The notes under the pieces: generated by a model
The model's input: only the letters and a program-made list of their open reading frames with translations
Told to the model about the DNA's origin: nothing
The model's database searches: none
Shown here: positions 1 to 10,439 of the stretch, piece by piece
How positions within the stretch are numbered: the first letter of the stretch is position 1
How the letters are laid out: each line of letters begins with the position of its first letter
Assembly (NCBI RefSeq): GCF_012489685.1
Contig: NC_080043.1
Span: 37,587,127 to 37,651,126 of the forward strand
Source of the DNA: Lotus japonicus
Taxonomy: Eukaryota; Streptophyta; Magnoliopsida; Fabales; Fabaceae
Direction of reading: 5' to 3'
Length of the DNA: 64,000 nt
Position numbers and translations under genes: made by a program

Positions 1-1
1 A

Positions 2-3000
2 GCACTGAATGCCATCTTCAATGGAGTGGACAAGAACATGTTCAGATTGATCAACACCTGCACTGTGGCAAAGGATGCCTGGGAAATCCTTAGGTTGGCT
101 CATGAAGGCACTACAAGAGTGAGAGTGTCAAGACTTCAACTTCTCACTACTCAATTGGAGAACCTGAAGATGAAGGAGGATGAAACTATTTCTGAATTTC
201 ACATGAGGGTGCGAGACATGGTAAATGCATCATTTGCTATGGGAGAACAAATGTCTGAAGAAAAGCTTGTCAGGAAGATTCTCAGGTCCTTACCTAAGAG
301 ATTTGATATGAAGGTTACAACTACTGAGGAAGCTCAGGATATTGGTACTATAAAGGTTGATGAACTCATTGGCTCTTTGCAAACCTTTGAGATGTCACTT
401 AATGAAAGGTCAGATAAGAAGAATAAAAGCATAACATTTGTGTCAAATACTGAAGATGACGATCTAAGTGAGAAAGAGTCTGATGAAAATCTGTCTGAGG
501 CAATAACACTGCTTGGAAGAAAATTCAACAAATTTATGAGGAGGTTTGAAAGAAGGCCTAGACCAAATGTGCCAGAAAAGCGGTCTAACATTGGGAAGAA
601 CTCTGGTTATGCTCACAGAAACAAGGAAGAATACAAACCTAACAAAAGCAAAGGAGTTCAATGTCATGAATGTGAAGGATATGGTCATATTAAGGCAGAA
701 TGTGCAACTTATCTGCAGAAGCTTGGAAAAGGAATGGTGGCTACTTGGTCAGATAGTGATTCAGAAGAGGAAGATGAACCTCAAGTCATGGGTCTCACTG
801 TGAAATGTAATTCTGAAACTGAGTCAAGTGATGGTGAAGTATCTGAGGAGAAACTTGTTGAAACCTATAAACTCTTGTTCAACAACTGGAAGGATGCTTG
901 TGAAAAGGGAAAGAAATTGGAAGGGACTGTCAAGGATCTGGAAATTGAGAAGCAGAATTTGCTGATCGTAAATGACAATCTTCAAGAAGAAGTCACTGTG
1001 TTGAAATCAAAGATTGAAGGTATGATAAAATCTGTTCGTATGTTGAATAAAGGGACTGATGTGTTTGATCTGATTTTGGAAACAGGAAAAGTGGCAAAGG
1101 ATATGACAGGTTTAGGCTATGCTGATGATTCTTATCCTCTGGTTCAGAAAGTGAGAAGCTCAAGTTGGAGATGTCATCACTATGGTCAGCATGGACATAT
1201 AAGACCTTATTGTTACAGACTTTATGGGGCTCCTCAGAACTGGAAACTCATTCAGAAGTATACTTATGCTAATCCAAAAAGAAGAGAATGGAAACCTAAG
1301 AACAATGTTACATCACTAGTTGCCTACACCTCTTTGAGAGTGTCTTCTAAGGAGGATTGGTATTTTGATAGTGGTTGTTTCAGGCATGTGACAGGCGTGA
1401 AGATGTATCTTGACAACATCAAGCCATATTCTACCAAAGGATGGTGCTAAAGGAAAGATCAAAGGATCTGGGAAGATTGTTAGTGGTGGCTCTCCAAATC
1501 TGAATAATGTGCTACTGGTGGAAGGATTAACTGCAAACCTAATCAGTATAAGTCAACTGTGTGACCTGGATCTGAATGTCTCATTCAACAAAGCTGGTTG
1601 CAAAGTTACTGATGAGAATGAGGAAGTGATCATGATTGGAGTGAGATCCAAAGACAACTGCTATATATGGTCTCCACAGAACAAGGCTCTGACTTCAATG
1701 TGTCTCATGTCAAAGAAAGATGAGGTAAAGCTATGGCATAAAAAACTAGGGCATCTCAATCCTAAAAGCATGAAGAAGGTCATCTCTAAGGAAGCTATCA
1801 GAGGCCTTCCTAGACTGAAGATTGAAGAGGACAAAGTGTGTGGAGAATGTCAGGTTGGAAAGCAGACTCAGACTTCTCACAAGAAACTAACTCATGTTGC
1901 TACAACAAGATCTTTGGAACTGCTACACATGGATTTAATGGGACCAATGCAGAAAGAAAATCTTTGGTGGAAAAAGCATGTCTTTGTCTGTGTTGATGAT
2001 TTTTCAAGATTCACTTGGGTGAGCTTTATTGCAGAAAAATCAGAAACTTTTGAAATCTTCAGAGAGCTAAGTCAGCAACTCCAGAGAGAGAAGGGAAATG
2101 GAATTGTGAGAATTAGAAGTGATCATGGAAAGGAATTTGAGAATAGTAAATTCTCATAATACTGTGTCAATGAAGGAATCAAGCATGAATTTTCAACTCC
2201 TATCATTCCTCAATAGAATGGTGTAGTTGAAAGAAAGCACAGAACTCTGCAAGAATCTGCTAGAATGTTGCTTCATGGAAAGAAAGTTCCTTATCATTTA
2301 TGGGCTGAGGTCATAAACACTGCTTGCTACATTTACAATAGGGTAATTGTTCGTTCAGGAACTGACTCTACTTCATATGAGTTGTGGAAATGCAAGAAAC
2401 CTGCTGTTAAATACTTTCATGTCTTTGGAAGTAAATGCTACATTTTGACTGATAGAGAACAAAGAAGGAAACTGGATCCCAAGAGTGATGAAAGGATATT
2501 TTTGGGTTACTCAATGAATAGTAAGGCATACATGGTCTTTAATTCTCGCACAAAGACAATGAAAGAGTCTATAAATGTTGTTGTTGATGATAGTGGAAAC
2601 AATCTGGAAGAAGACAATGCAGATGGAGATGATAATGTGCCTCAGACAGTTGATGAAAGAACAAATGTCACAAACATCAGGTCTGACATTGAGTCGGAAG
2701 AACAAAATGAGCATGTGTCACCAAAGGAGGTTGTTCCATCAATCAAGATTCAGAAAATTCATCCCAAAAAGAACATTATAGAGAATCTAAATGAAGGAGT
2801 CATTACTAGATCTATAGATATCATAGAAAATGCATGTTTTATCTCCAAGATTGAACCAAAGAACATCAAGGAAGCTCTAACAGATGAGTACTGGATGAAT
2901 GTCAGGTAAGAAGAACTAGGTCAATTCAAGAGAAATGAAGTGTGGGATCTTGTTCCAAGACCGGATGGTGTGAATGTGATTGGTACCAAGTGGATTTTCA

Positions 3001-4339
3001 GAAAAGTCAGATGAAAATGGTACTGTAACGAGAAACAATGCCAGATTAGTTGCTCAAGGGTATACTCAGATTGAAGGAATTGATTTTGATGAGACATTTG
3101 CTCCAGTTGCTTGTTTGGATTCAATCAGATTGTTGTTGGGAGTAGCATGTCTACTGAAGTTCAAACTGTATCAGGTGGATGTAAATAGTGCCTTTTTGAA
3201 TGACTATCTGAATGAGGAGGTCTATGTAGAACAAACAAAGGGCTTTGTAGATCCAACATTTCCAGATCATGTTTACAAGTTGAGAAAGGTAATGTATGGA
3301 TTACAGCAAGCACCAAGGGCTTGGTATGAAAGACTGACTGAATTTTTGACAAACAAGGGATACAACAAAGAAGGGATAGACAAGACGCTATTTGTGAAAA
3401 ATGATGGTGAAAATATCATGATAGCCCAGATATATGTTGATGACATTGTCTTTGGAGGGATGTCAGACAATGAGTTTGGTTGGTGATTTAAACTATTTCT
3501 TGGGATTGCAAGTGAAACAGATGAAAGAGTCTAAGTTTATTTCACAGAGCAAGTATGCCAAAGAATTAGTCAGGAAGTTTGGTCTTGAAGGTTCAACTCA
3601 TAAGAGAAATCCAGCAACCACTCACATTAAATTGACAAAAGATGATAGTGGACCTGATGTTGATCAAAGTCTATACAGGAGTATGATAGGAAGTCTTCTG
3701 TACCTCACTGCTATTAGACCTGACATTTCCTTTGCAGTAGGAGTGTGTGCAAGGTATCAAGCTGCTCCTAAGGAAAGCCATCTTATACAAGTAAAGAGGA
3801 TTATCAAGTATGTTAGTGGAATTAGTGATTATGGCATCTTTTATGCTCATCATACAAACTCCAGTCTTGTAGGGTACTGTGATGCAGATTGGGCAGAAAA
3901 TGCAGATGACAGGAAGAGCACTTCGGGTGGATGTTTCTTTTTGGGGAATAATCTTATCTCTTGGTTCAGCAAGAAACAAAATTGTGTTTCCTTATCCACT
4001 GCTGAGGCTGAGTATATAGCTGCTGGAAGTGGTTGCACTCAATTGCTGTGGATGAAGCAGATGTTGAAGGAATACAATGTCTTACAAGATGTTATGACAT
4101 TATACTGTGACAACTTGAGCGCCATCAGCTTTTCAAAGAATCCTATTCAACATAGTCGTACCAAGCATATTAATATCTGTCATCACCTTATCAGAGATTT
4201 GGTTGAAGAAATAGTTATCACTCTTGAACATGTGGAAAGTGATCTGCCGTTAGCAGATATTTTTACTAAGGCCTTGGATGTGGCAAAGTGTGAAAAACTT
4301 AGAGGAAAATTAGGAAATTGTGTAATAATTGACTTATAG
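2..4339 (+). pseudogene. S1 gag-pol polyprotein, broken in several places
   Basis: Copia polyprotein open from base 2. It encodes gag with a CCHC knuckle (CHECEGYGHIKAEC), a coiled-coil-like acidic stretch, a second CCHC-like motif in which one cysteine is replaced (RCHHYGQHGHIRPYC), protease (WYFDSG), the GAG-pre-integrase His/Cys region, integrase, reverse transcriptase with IYVDD, and RNase H (GYCDADW, TAEAEYIAAG). Lesions relative to S2: a frameshift near 1432 just after the protease motif, stops at 2157-2159 and 2214-2216 inside integrase, a stop at 2907-2909 before RT, a frameshift near 3000, and a deletion with frameshift near 3470 just after the YVDD box. It therefore cannot give a working product. 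The end at 4339 matches the natural end of pol in S2. Confidence 0.9.
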
Positions 4340-4519
4340 CAGTTATTTACACATGTTAAGGGCAACCACTACTTTTCTCACTATTTAACCACCCTTGATG
4401 AGATTGAGGAAGTCACAGTATTACACTTTCTTGATTCCACAAATTTTAGTTATTCTCACTCATCTTGCTCTCTAACCTCTAACGGTTACTTTTGTATTTG
4501 TCTCAAGTTATTCACAATC

Positions 4520-4851
4520 ATGACTCAAGATTCAGGAAAGAAGAACGTTGCCGGTCCCAAGCCTGTTCAGAATTCTCATGGAGTCAAATTCCTTGGATTG
4601 AAGACTTCATCCTCCACACTCTCTAGGGTTACACGCTCCTCTGCTAAAATTGCCTCTCCATAATCTTCTGGACCAGCCAAGAGGACGAGAAGTCTGAGAA
4701 TCAAGCATGTTGTTGTCAATAAAGGAACATAAAAAGCTTCTAGTGTTCAGGACATCTCTGATGAGTCAGTGCCTGACCCCCAGGTTGATGTTGATCAAGA
4801 AGACGGTGTTCCCAATGAAGAAGCAACTCAAGTCATCAATGATGTGTTGGA
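4520..4851 (+). pseudogene. S1 envelope-like ORF, N-terminal part (interrupted by E0)
   Basis: An ATG at 4520, 180 bp after the end of pol, opens a Ser/Thr/Lys-rich protein like the N-terminus of the S2 envelope-like ORF (start 43253). Two in-frame stops (4661-4663 and 4730-4732) break it. The frame then runs into the E0 insertion after 4851. The same frame is regained at 63340 once E0 and one TTGGA copy are ignored. Envelope-like ORFs downstream of pol are known in the SIRE/Maximus lineage; their function is unproven. The call rests on position, composition and the recognisable C-terminal half at the end of the window. Confidence 0.8.
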
Positions 4852-5402
4852 TGTAAGACCCTAAACTTACTAATGTATTGCTTATGTGAGTTAATGAATA
4901 CAAGTCAAGTTTTAGTGAAGTTTGAGTTATTTGCAAATCTGTCCGTGACTTTGTGTGAATTTGTGAGAGGTCTTAACGACCTAATCTTGAGAAGCTTTCT
5001 TCATGAGAGTATTAGCTCTCTGAGTTAGCTAAAATCTCTCGTTGGTTCATGTCATTCCGATCTCTGTAGCCCGATATATTCACGTTTTAGTGACTGTAGG
5101 TCTGGCTGTACAGTTCTTACGAATTTTGCTAAAAGTAAGAAATTGCATTTTGTATTATTCCTTTAAATTAGTGATTAATTGTTTAATTAATTACCTAATC
5201 AGAGGTTGTGGGCTTAAGTGGAGTGTGATAAAACCTAATCGGGCAAGGATTGGACTTGGGCTTGGGAGAAGATGGAAATTAGGGTTTTGGAACCCTAATG
5301 TTCCATGTGGTCGCCGGACACTTAGCTTTGCTTGGGGGAGAAGTTGTTTGTTTTATTTGGCTTTTATTCTGATTAATTGGTAATTAAGAGGGGTTCATTA
5401 CT
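4852..5402 (+). repeat. E0 solo LTR, piece 1 (5' end)
   Basis: First 551 bp of E0, beginning TGTAAGACCC. No convincing coding sequence: a 113-codon open stretch at 5042-5383 has no recognisable similarity. The piece ends with TTACT (5398-5402), the target duplicated by A1 and found again at 33033-33037. Confidence 0.8.
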
Positions 5403-5722
5403 TGTTCTATCCATGAACATTGAGATGAGGTATAGTACCTAGAGTGTAAGGAACATGATGCGAGATTCTTAGAGAGAATGAGAGCGTAACCGCTTTAGAG
5501 AGAGATAGTAAATGAATTTCAATCTTGTTATTTCTCAAATGAGCCAAGAGTCCTTTACAATTGACGTTCATCCCTTATTTATAGATGTGGAGTTGGGCCT
5601 GACGTCCCTAACCCTTCCTAATGGGCTGGTTGGGCCTCTGGGAGGAGGCCCAAGTCCCTGGTCAACTCGTCGCCCTAAGCTGGTGCTCCTGGGTGAGGGA
5701 CCCTGGGGTCTCGCCCAGTCAA
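5403..5722 (-). repeat. A1 3' LTR
   Basis: 320 bp copy of the A-family LTR. On + it begins TGTTCTATCC; its last two bases are AA where the other copies have CA. The same sequence recurs at 32713-33032, 34664-34983 and 62184-62503. Confidence 0.9.
5575..5584 (-). promoter_or_regulatory. A-family LTR TATA box
   Basis: On the sense (-) strand this reads CTATAAATAA, a canonical plant TATA box. It is retained in all four A-family LTR copies, where the + strand reads CCTATTTATAG or CTTATTTATAG. Confidence 0.6.
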
Positions 5723-6481
5723 CAAGTCCACAAGACACCGAGCTCGAAGCATGAGAGCTAAGTGTGTCTTTTAGTAGAAAAACTAGGGCGATGGCCATGA
5801 GAAGCCAATTTAATGCTAAAACTTTAAGTCTAACAACATAGAGTAATGGCCAACATGGCTTGGTAATTAAAACTTAAAAAATTATCATTTTGAACTTTTT
5901 GCTACGTTCCTCTGGCGGCTCAAGTCCACAAGTGAGCTTGTGGCGATGACGCTTGGTTTGCTTGCCTTGTTACCGTTACGTGCGTACTCTAATTTGTGAT
6001 TTTCTGATGTGCACAAGGTTTATGGCACGTGTCAGTCGAGGTCTGCAAAATCTCAACTGTCTTTCCAAAATGTCCCCTCGAATCTCCATAAAGCCTGTCA
6101 GCTTGGATACTGGACCAATTATCCTTAACCGCTGCAGTTTTCCACTTACTGTGTCATTCCCACTTCCCTAAATCTTGCAACTGCAATCATTTTCCTCTGT
6201 TATGGGACACGATCTCCCACCTTTCCTCCACATTCCCCAACAACTGCCCCCGGCTTCCCTTCACACGTTCTCCCTCAATCATCCCTCCCTGCTTATAAAG
6301 ACGCTGCTCATTTTACCCTTTAATCCTTTCATAACCACGACCGTTTGATTCCTCTTTCACGCGCGAGTTCCCCTTCATAGATCATTGCCTCTGCCTTCAC
6401 AGCTTCCCACGCGCCAACCCCTTTCCCGGCGAGCTTTCCCATCGTTATAATAACCTCTACTTCCTATCCCCTTTTTTCGAA
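5723..6481. other. A1 internal non-coding region between 3' LTR and antisense ORF
   Basis: About 760 bp with no gene on either strand that I can support. The beginning matches A2 (34984-35230) and the part after 5953 resembles A2 from about 37295, so it is element sequence and not a further insertion. It ends in a pyrimidine-rich stretch before the antisense ORF and probably holds that ORF's promoter and 5' leader. Confidence 0.6.
6294..6300 (+). promoter_or_regulatory. Candidate TATA box for the A1 antisense ORF
   Basis: TATAAAG lies 182 bp upstream of the ATG at 6482, in a C/T-rich region typical of plant promoters. It faces the opposite way to the LTR promoter, so the antisense ORF may have its own transcript. 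The A2 copy is altered here (near 37600). This is inference from the motif only. Confidence 0.4.
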
Positions 6482-6861
6482 ATGACCTCGAAACGCTAAA
6501 CCAGAAACTCTAATCGCAACATCACCGTCGCCACCCCTTTAAGGTGGTTCCTCCCGTCGACCCGCCCCCCGGGGGGAGCTCCACTCGAGGAAAAAGACAT
6601 TGTTGCCTTTCGAACGAGAACCTTGGAGTCTTTGCCAGTTCCCGCGGTAAGAGCCCTTCCCGCCGGGACGATGCCTAACCAACCGTCTAGCTTGGAGGAA
6701 TGGCCATCCATTCAAGAAATTTCTTCGGAATCTGGTGGGTTTTGTCACGAGAAACTCCTTGACAACCTTATGTACTACGGAATTTGCTCATCCTTTGAGC
6801 GCCCTTGGCTCCATCCTCAAGACAATCATGTGGGTGATTCCCACTTCTTCTATGTGTATGG
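6482..6861 (+). pseudogene. A1 antisense ORF, 5' part (plant 'putative gypsy-type transposon' domain family)
   Basis: Start of the + strand ORF of A1. The ATG at 6482 corresponds to the ATG at 37711 in A2 (both begin Met-Thr-Ser). A TAA at 6497-6499 breaks it after five codons. The frame is then open to 6861, where the B array is inserted, and resumes in phase at 27640. The encoded part contains the N-terminal section of the domain annotated in plants as 'putative gypsy type transposon' (PF04195-like), recognised from blocks such as HFFYVYG. Despite that name there is no evidence of transposase activity. The role is unknown. Confidence 0.65.
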
Positions 6862-7252
6862 TGTAACACCCCGATTTCCAGGTGTCACTTTAGTAACCAA
6901 AAATAGACTTTACGCTGAAAACAGGTAATTTTTTTTTCGTTTTCTTTCCTTTAAATCAAAACGATAAGGAAGTAAAGACAAAACCCAACTACTAAACTAA
7001 CCAACATACATCAAATATAAACATGTACAGCCTCAGCTGCACTCCCACGTCACGCGCACTCGCAGTGACTCCAAAGCAGTGTGCCCGTAAGCAAATATAT
7101 ACAGACCCAGAAGTGTAAATGAGAAAACTATAATTACAAACCACTAGGAGAAAGTCGGCCTCAATATGGCCTAAGCAAAGACCCCTATGGTCCAACTGAC
7201 TCACTGTGATCCCTCAGTAAGAGAACCACACGAAAAGTCATGCGTCGGAAAC

Positions 7253-7560
7253 CTACCCGATCCCAAAAGCAAAACGAATCAGAGCTCTACACAAAACATG
7301 GCGCCTGCCCAAACCTAACCTCCCAGTGCCAAACCCACAACGATCTGAAGTCGGCAAGTTGAAGCTCAACTCCATGCGCCATAGAACTCCTTTCGTCAGA
7401 CGTCCACGCTCGTCAGTCCGGTCCTCCATGACCCTTCCCCGATACGTCGCCCGGTGACCAGCAACATCGATCACCCAAGCGGTGGGGCATCCCGATCCTG
7501 CAGCTCATATTTGATCCCCCCCCGAGGGAGAGACCACCGAGAACCAGTCGGCCATCGACA
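7253..7560 (-). pseudogene. Remnant of the LTR-encoded ORF in LTR1
   Basis: The sense strand still encodes the conserved core (AWVIDVAGHRATYRGRV) followed by DERG. A one-base indel near 7487 puts the upstream part in another frame, and the Pro-rich/acidic C-terminal part present in B4 is deleted. LTR2 (15207-15560) joins upstream and core in one 117-codon frame; LTR3 (24464-24685) matches LTR1. See the B4 ORF at 58643-59179 for the fuller version. Confidence 0.55.
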
Positions 7561-7800
7561 TCTGGCAGCAGGCCGACCGCCCAAACACAAACATACAACC
7601 AAAGCCAAGGCGCTAGGGTCAACTCACAGCAATAAGTACATATACACTCAACATGTGACAGGGTATATATATAAGTTGTTATATAAGCATATAAGTAATC
7701 CTAGCATGTTATGGCTCTAACATTGCTTCAATAAACAAACAGCACACAGTCTCAGTCAGCATGAATGTATGCGTGAAATGCACAATATGAATCCGGATTT

Positions 7801-8035
7801 GTGACGCGTTCCCGTTCGCCACAAGTGAAGCATTTTCACTATGGATGGACCATTCCCGTTATCCATCCTGGATGAAATCCATCCTGGATGAACCATTCCC
7901 GTTATTCATCCTTGGTGAACCATTCCCGTTATTCACCGAATGATGAACCATTCCCGTTATTCATCATTAATGCAAGGTGAACCATTCCCGTTATTCACCA
8001 TGATATGCACAGGTGAACCATTCCCGTTATTCACC
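7801..8035 (-). repeat. Hairpin array in LTR1 (constant loop, covarying stems)
   Basis: Six units share the same 12-base loop CCATTCCCGTTA, and each is flanked by a perfect but different inverted repeat. The arms are GGATGGA/TCCATCC (7843-7868), GGATGAA/TTCATCC (7886-7911), GGTGAA/TTCACC (7914-7937, 7976-7999 and 8012-8035) and AATGATGAA/TTCATCATT (7939-7968). Two further hairpins precede them: 7801-7822 (one mismatch) and AGTGAA/TTCACT at 7824-7840. Copies occur in LTR2 (15753-15971) and LTR3 (25012-25230). The array lies downstream of the TATA box, so it should be transcribed. Confidence 0.85.
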
Positions 8036-8128
8036 CGATTGAATGCAACGTGGTTAGCCAAACAACGAATCGTCCTTACCACGAAAGTGTCTAGCTCACA
8101 ACCCAATCTCAACCAAACCCAATGAGTT

Positions 8129-8272
8129 AGTGTCGGTCAATACAACACAACTCGGAGTAAGTGTCGGTCAATACAACACAACTCCAACAAGAAAACACAA
8201 GGGTCTAGTGTCGGTCAATACAACACAGCCCAAACAACAAGAGCACCAGGTGTCGGTCAATACAACACGGCT
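8129..8272 (-). repeat. Tandem GTGTCGGTCAATACAACAC repeat in LTR1
   Basis: Four copies of GTGTCGGTCAATACAACAC, spaced irregularly by variable linkers. Each copy can itself form a short GTGT/ACAC stem. The same block is present in LTR2, after the gap (17386-17527) and in LTR3; B4 keeps one copy near 59768. Confidence 0.8.
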
Positions 8273-9738
8273 CCACAACACTCCCCAAGAGTACTAGAGT
8301 ACTCGGTGACTTTCAATCATCACCATAGCTCACCTTAGTGGCTTCCCCCAATTCCGATAACTCTCCAACCCACAACAAAGTCGACTTTTCCCCGTCTTTC
8401 GTAAATATTTTCCCCTTCAGTTCTCCTATGCTTAAACGTTAATAAAAATTGTTTCAATTCGAATTAGTCAAGTTATGAGTTTATTTCTCAAAGTCTAAGT
8501 TTCCCAAGTCTTTAGTTTTTCAAAGCTCTATCATTCTAAGTTTTCAAAGATCAACCACCCAAAATACATTTCCCGGAGAAAGTCTAAGAATTCCAACATA
8601 TGGCTAAGTCTCAAACCCCACATTTGGACTTGCCTAGGGTTGTTCATCCAACCCGAAATATCAAAGATCACCAGATCAATGAATCTCCACTCCGAAATTG
8701 CGTCAAAACGCTCAATCCAACAAAAGCACAACATCACAAGTATGGAAAAGCATCATAACATCAACTCATCATCAAAAACAACATCAGATAAAACATAAGT
8801 CGAATTTATCGACGCCTATCATGCAGTCATAGCTAATATATAGTAAGTTGCCCTAACCTCGAGCTGTTCCAGCTTCGCAAACAAAGTTCTCCTCAAACAA
8901 TTGCTCTGAGTCTTCCAAAGTTCCCTCAACTGAACCTCGGAGAAAAACAAAGCAGAATCCAAACAAAATCGATTAGTTCGATCGCAAAACAATACATAAA
9001 CGATAGACAAAGCATTAAAGCTTCAGAATAGGACAATCAGGTACGAAAAGACAAGTTTTCGAAAACGAAAAACTCCCCCCCCTTAGGAAATAGCCCACGG
9101 CCATAAGGAGAAAAGAGCTTCGGCTCTTTTTCTTCGATCAAATCAGTTTACAAGGTAGTTTTAGGGTAAAACTAAGGCAAAGAAACTGTCAGAACAATTT
9201 TCGGACAATCGGGCCGAAATACGACTACGCAGGGGCATTTTGGTCCAAAATAAAGGCTCAAAACTTCAAAGTTATCCGTTCTGAAAACAAATTTGACAGC
9301 AATGATCCTCATGACATCCGTGACAACAAATCCTAAAGGCACGAAGTCAGATTAAGTCTTTTCGACAATAAAGTTTCGAAATGTGAGACAAAAAGAGTTT
9401 TGAGTCAATTTTTCAGATCCTGGACAACTGAATCGCAATCAGAGTTTACTGACAGAGGTTTTAGACTCAGGGGAACATAAGGAACATAACCCAAGCGAGA
9501 AATCAGAGAAATCGGACAATTTTAGAAAAAGCTCAAAACTTAGAGCACAGAAACGACTTCAGAAACTCAGCAGAAACAGAAATCAGAGGCAGGATTCATG
9601 ATAGTTACCTCGATACCTAGAAGTAGGGACGAACTGCACGAAGATTGGTCAAGATTTCGCGAAAAATTCTTCTCCTCCCCTCCCCTTAGAACTCGCGGCC
9701 AAGAATGGGTGAAAATGGCAAGATTTTTGCTTTTTCGC

Positions 9739-9748
9739 CTATTTATAG
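9739..9748 (-). promoter_or_regulatory. B-family LTR TATA box
   Basis: The sense strand reads CTATAAATAG, a canonical TATA box, about 700 bp from the sense start of the LTR. Identical boxes lie at 18995-19004 (LTR2) and 26934-26943 (LTR3). A possible splice donor (GAG|GTAACT) follows near 9610 in sense. Transcription from here would place the hairpin array and the LTR ORF in a very long R/U5 leader. Confidence 0.55.
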
Positions 9749-10439
9749 GCGGGTGAAATCGCGGGAAAATGAAAATTTCGCGATTCCGATTTTTGCAGCA
9801 CCATCACCGTGGAATTCTAAGAGAGATTCTAGCGTCAGAATTCCAAAACTCAAAACAAATATCTAGGATTTGGGAAAAACGATATCGAAAAACTCAAAAG
9901 CGGTGTCGGTTAATCTGCCCCGAAAAACTACTTTTTGCTGTGATGCTCAAACGACAAAACTTCCAACTGAAGAAAGATTGGAAACGTCGAAACAAGTCTG
10001 ACTACGCGGACGGAATCTTCGTTAGAAGTCCCGAATAGAAAAAGTATTCATCCATTGCTCGAAAATAGGGTTTCGAAGCAAAGAAATTAGCGTCGGCGGA
10101 CATCCGAAAAGTGAAACCTATCGTGCGTACAGTCCAGAGTTCCGAAATGAAACGCTGGTCGATGGAAAAATAAAAAGAATCTTTAAATTTTCCGAGAGTT
10201 CGAAATCTCACTCAAAACGTTGCTTTAAGAGCGAAATAGCCTATTCTGGACACGCTTGCCATAAGGCAGGTGTGCAGACGACTCGCACTAACTCCGAAAA
10301 CAGCTACGCAACATTCCTCAAGCAATTCCTGAACTTTCTTCTTCATTAATCTTTCTCAAATGTCAAACTCCTGTCACGCTTACACTATTTCTACGTGTGA
10401 GTCGGAAACTTAACTTGTTCTGAAAATCCAGGTCTTACA

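Larger units (their letters stand above)
1..4851 (+). mobile_element. Sirevirus-type Ty1/copia retrotransposon S1, left part (5' end outside window)
   Basis: The window opens inside gag of a copia element read on the + strand. Gene order is gag, protease, integrase, reverse transcriptase, RNase H, then a separate envelope-like ORF, which is the Sirevirus arrangement. Compared with S2 (40146-49218), roughly the first 90 codons of gag, the PBS and the 5' LTR lie outside the window. The element stops at 4851, where solo LTR E0 was inserted, and resumes at 63335 after the duplicated target TTGGA (4847-4851 and 63335-63339). Several stops and frameshifts show that it is an old, dead copy. Confidence 0.9.
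6862..10439 (-). repeat. B array LTR1 (3' LTR in element sense)
   Basis: 3578 bp, TGTAACACCC...GTCTTACA. Nearly identical to LTR3. The clear differences are a 16 bp tandem duplication around 7861-7892 and scattered single bases, for example A at 9999-10000 where LTR3 has G. It contains a hairpin array (7801-8035), a second short tandem repeat (8129-8272), a TATA box (9739-9748) and the remnant of an LTR-encoded ORF on the sense strand (about 7253-7560). The last lacks about 430 bp present in B4. Confidence 0.9.

Noticed and set aside
7801..8275. CRISPR-like array
   Set aside because: The spacing is irregular, the repeats are self-complementary stem-loops and the context is a plant LTR. No cas genes and no prokaryotic features.
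9769..10211. Recurrent 69-105 codon ORFs in the B LTRs (also 19025-19467 and 26964-27406)
   Set aside because: They overlap on both strands upstream of the TATA box in sense. B4 and B5 copies do not preserve the frames well. They recur because the LTR recurs.
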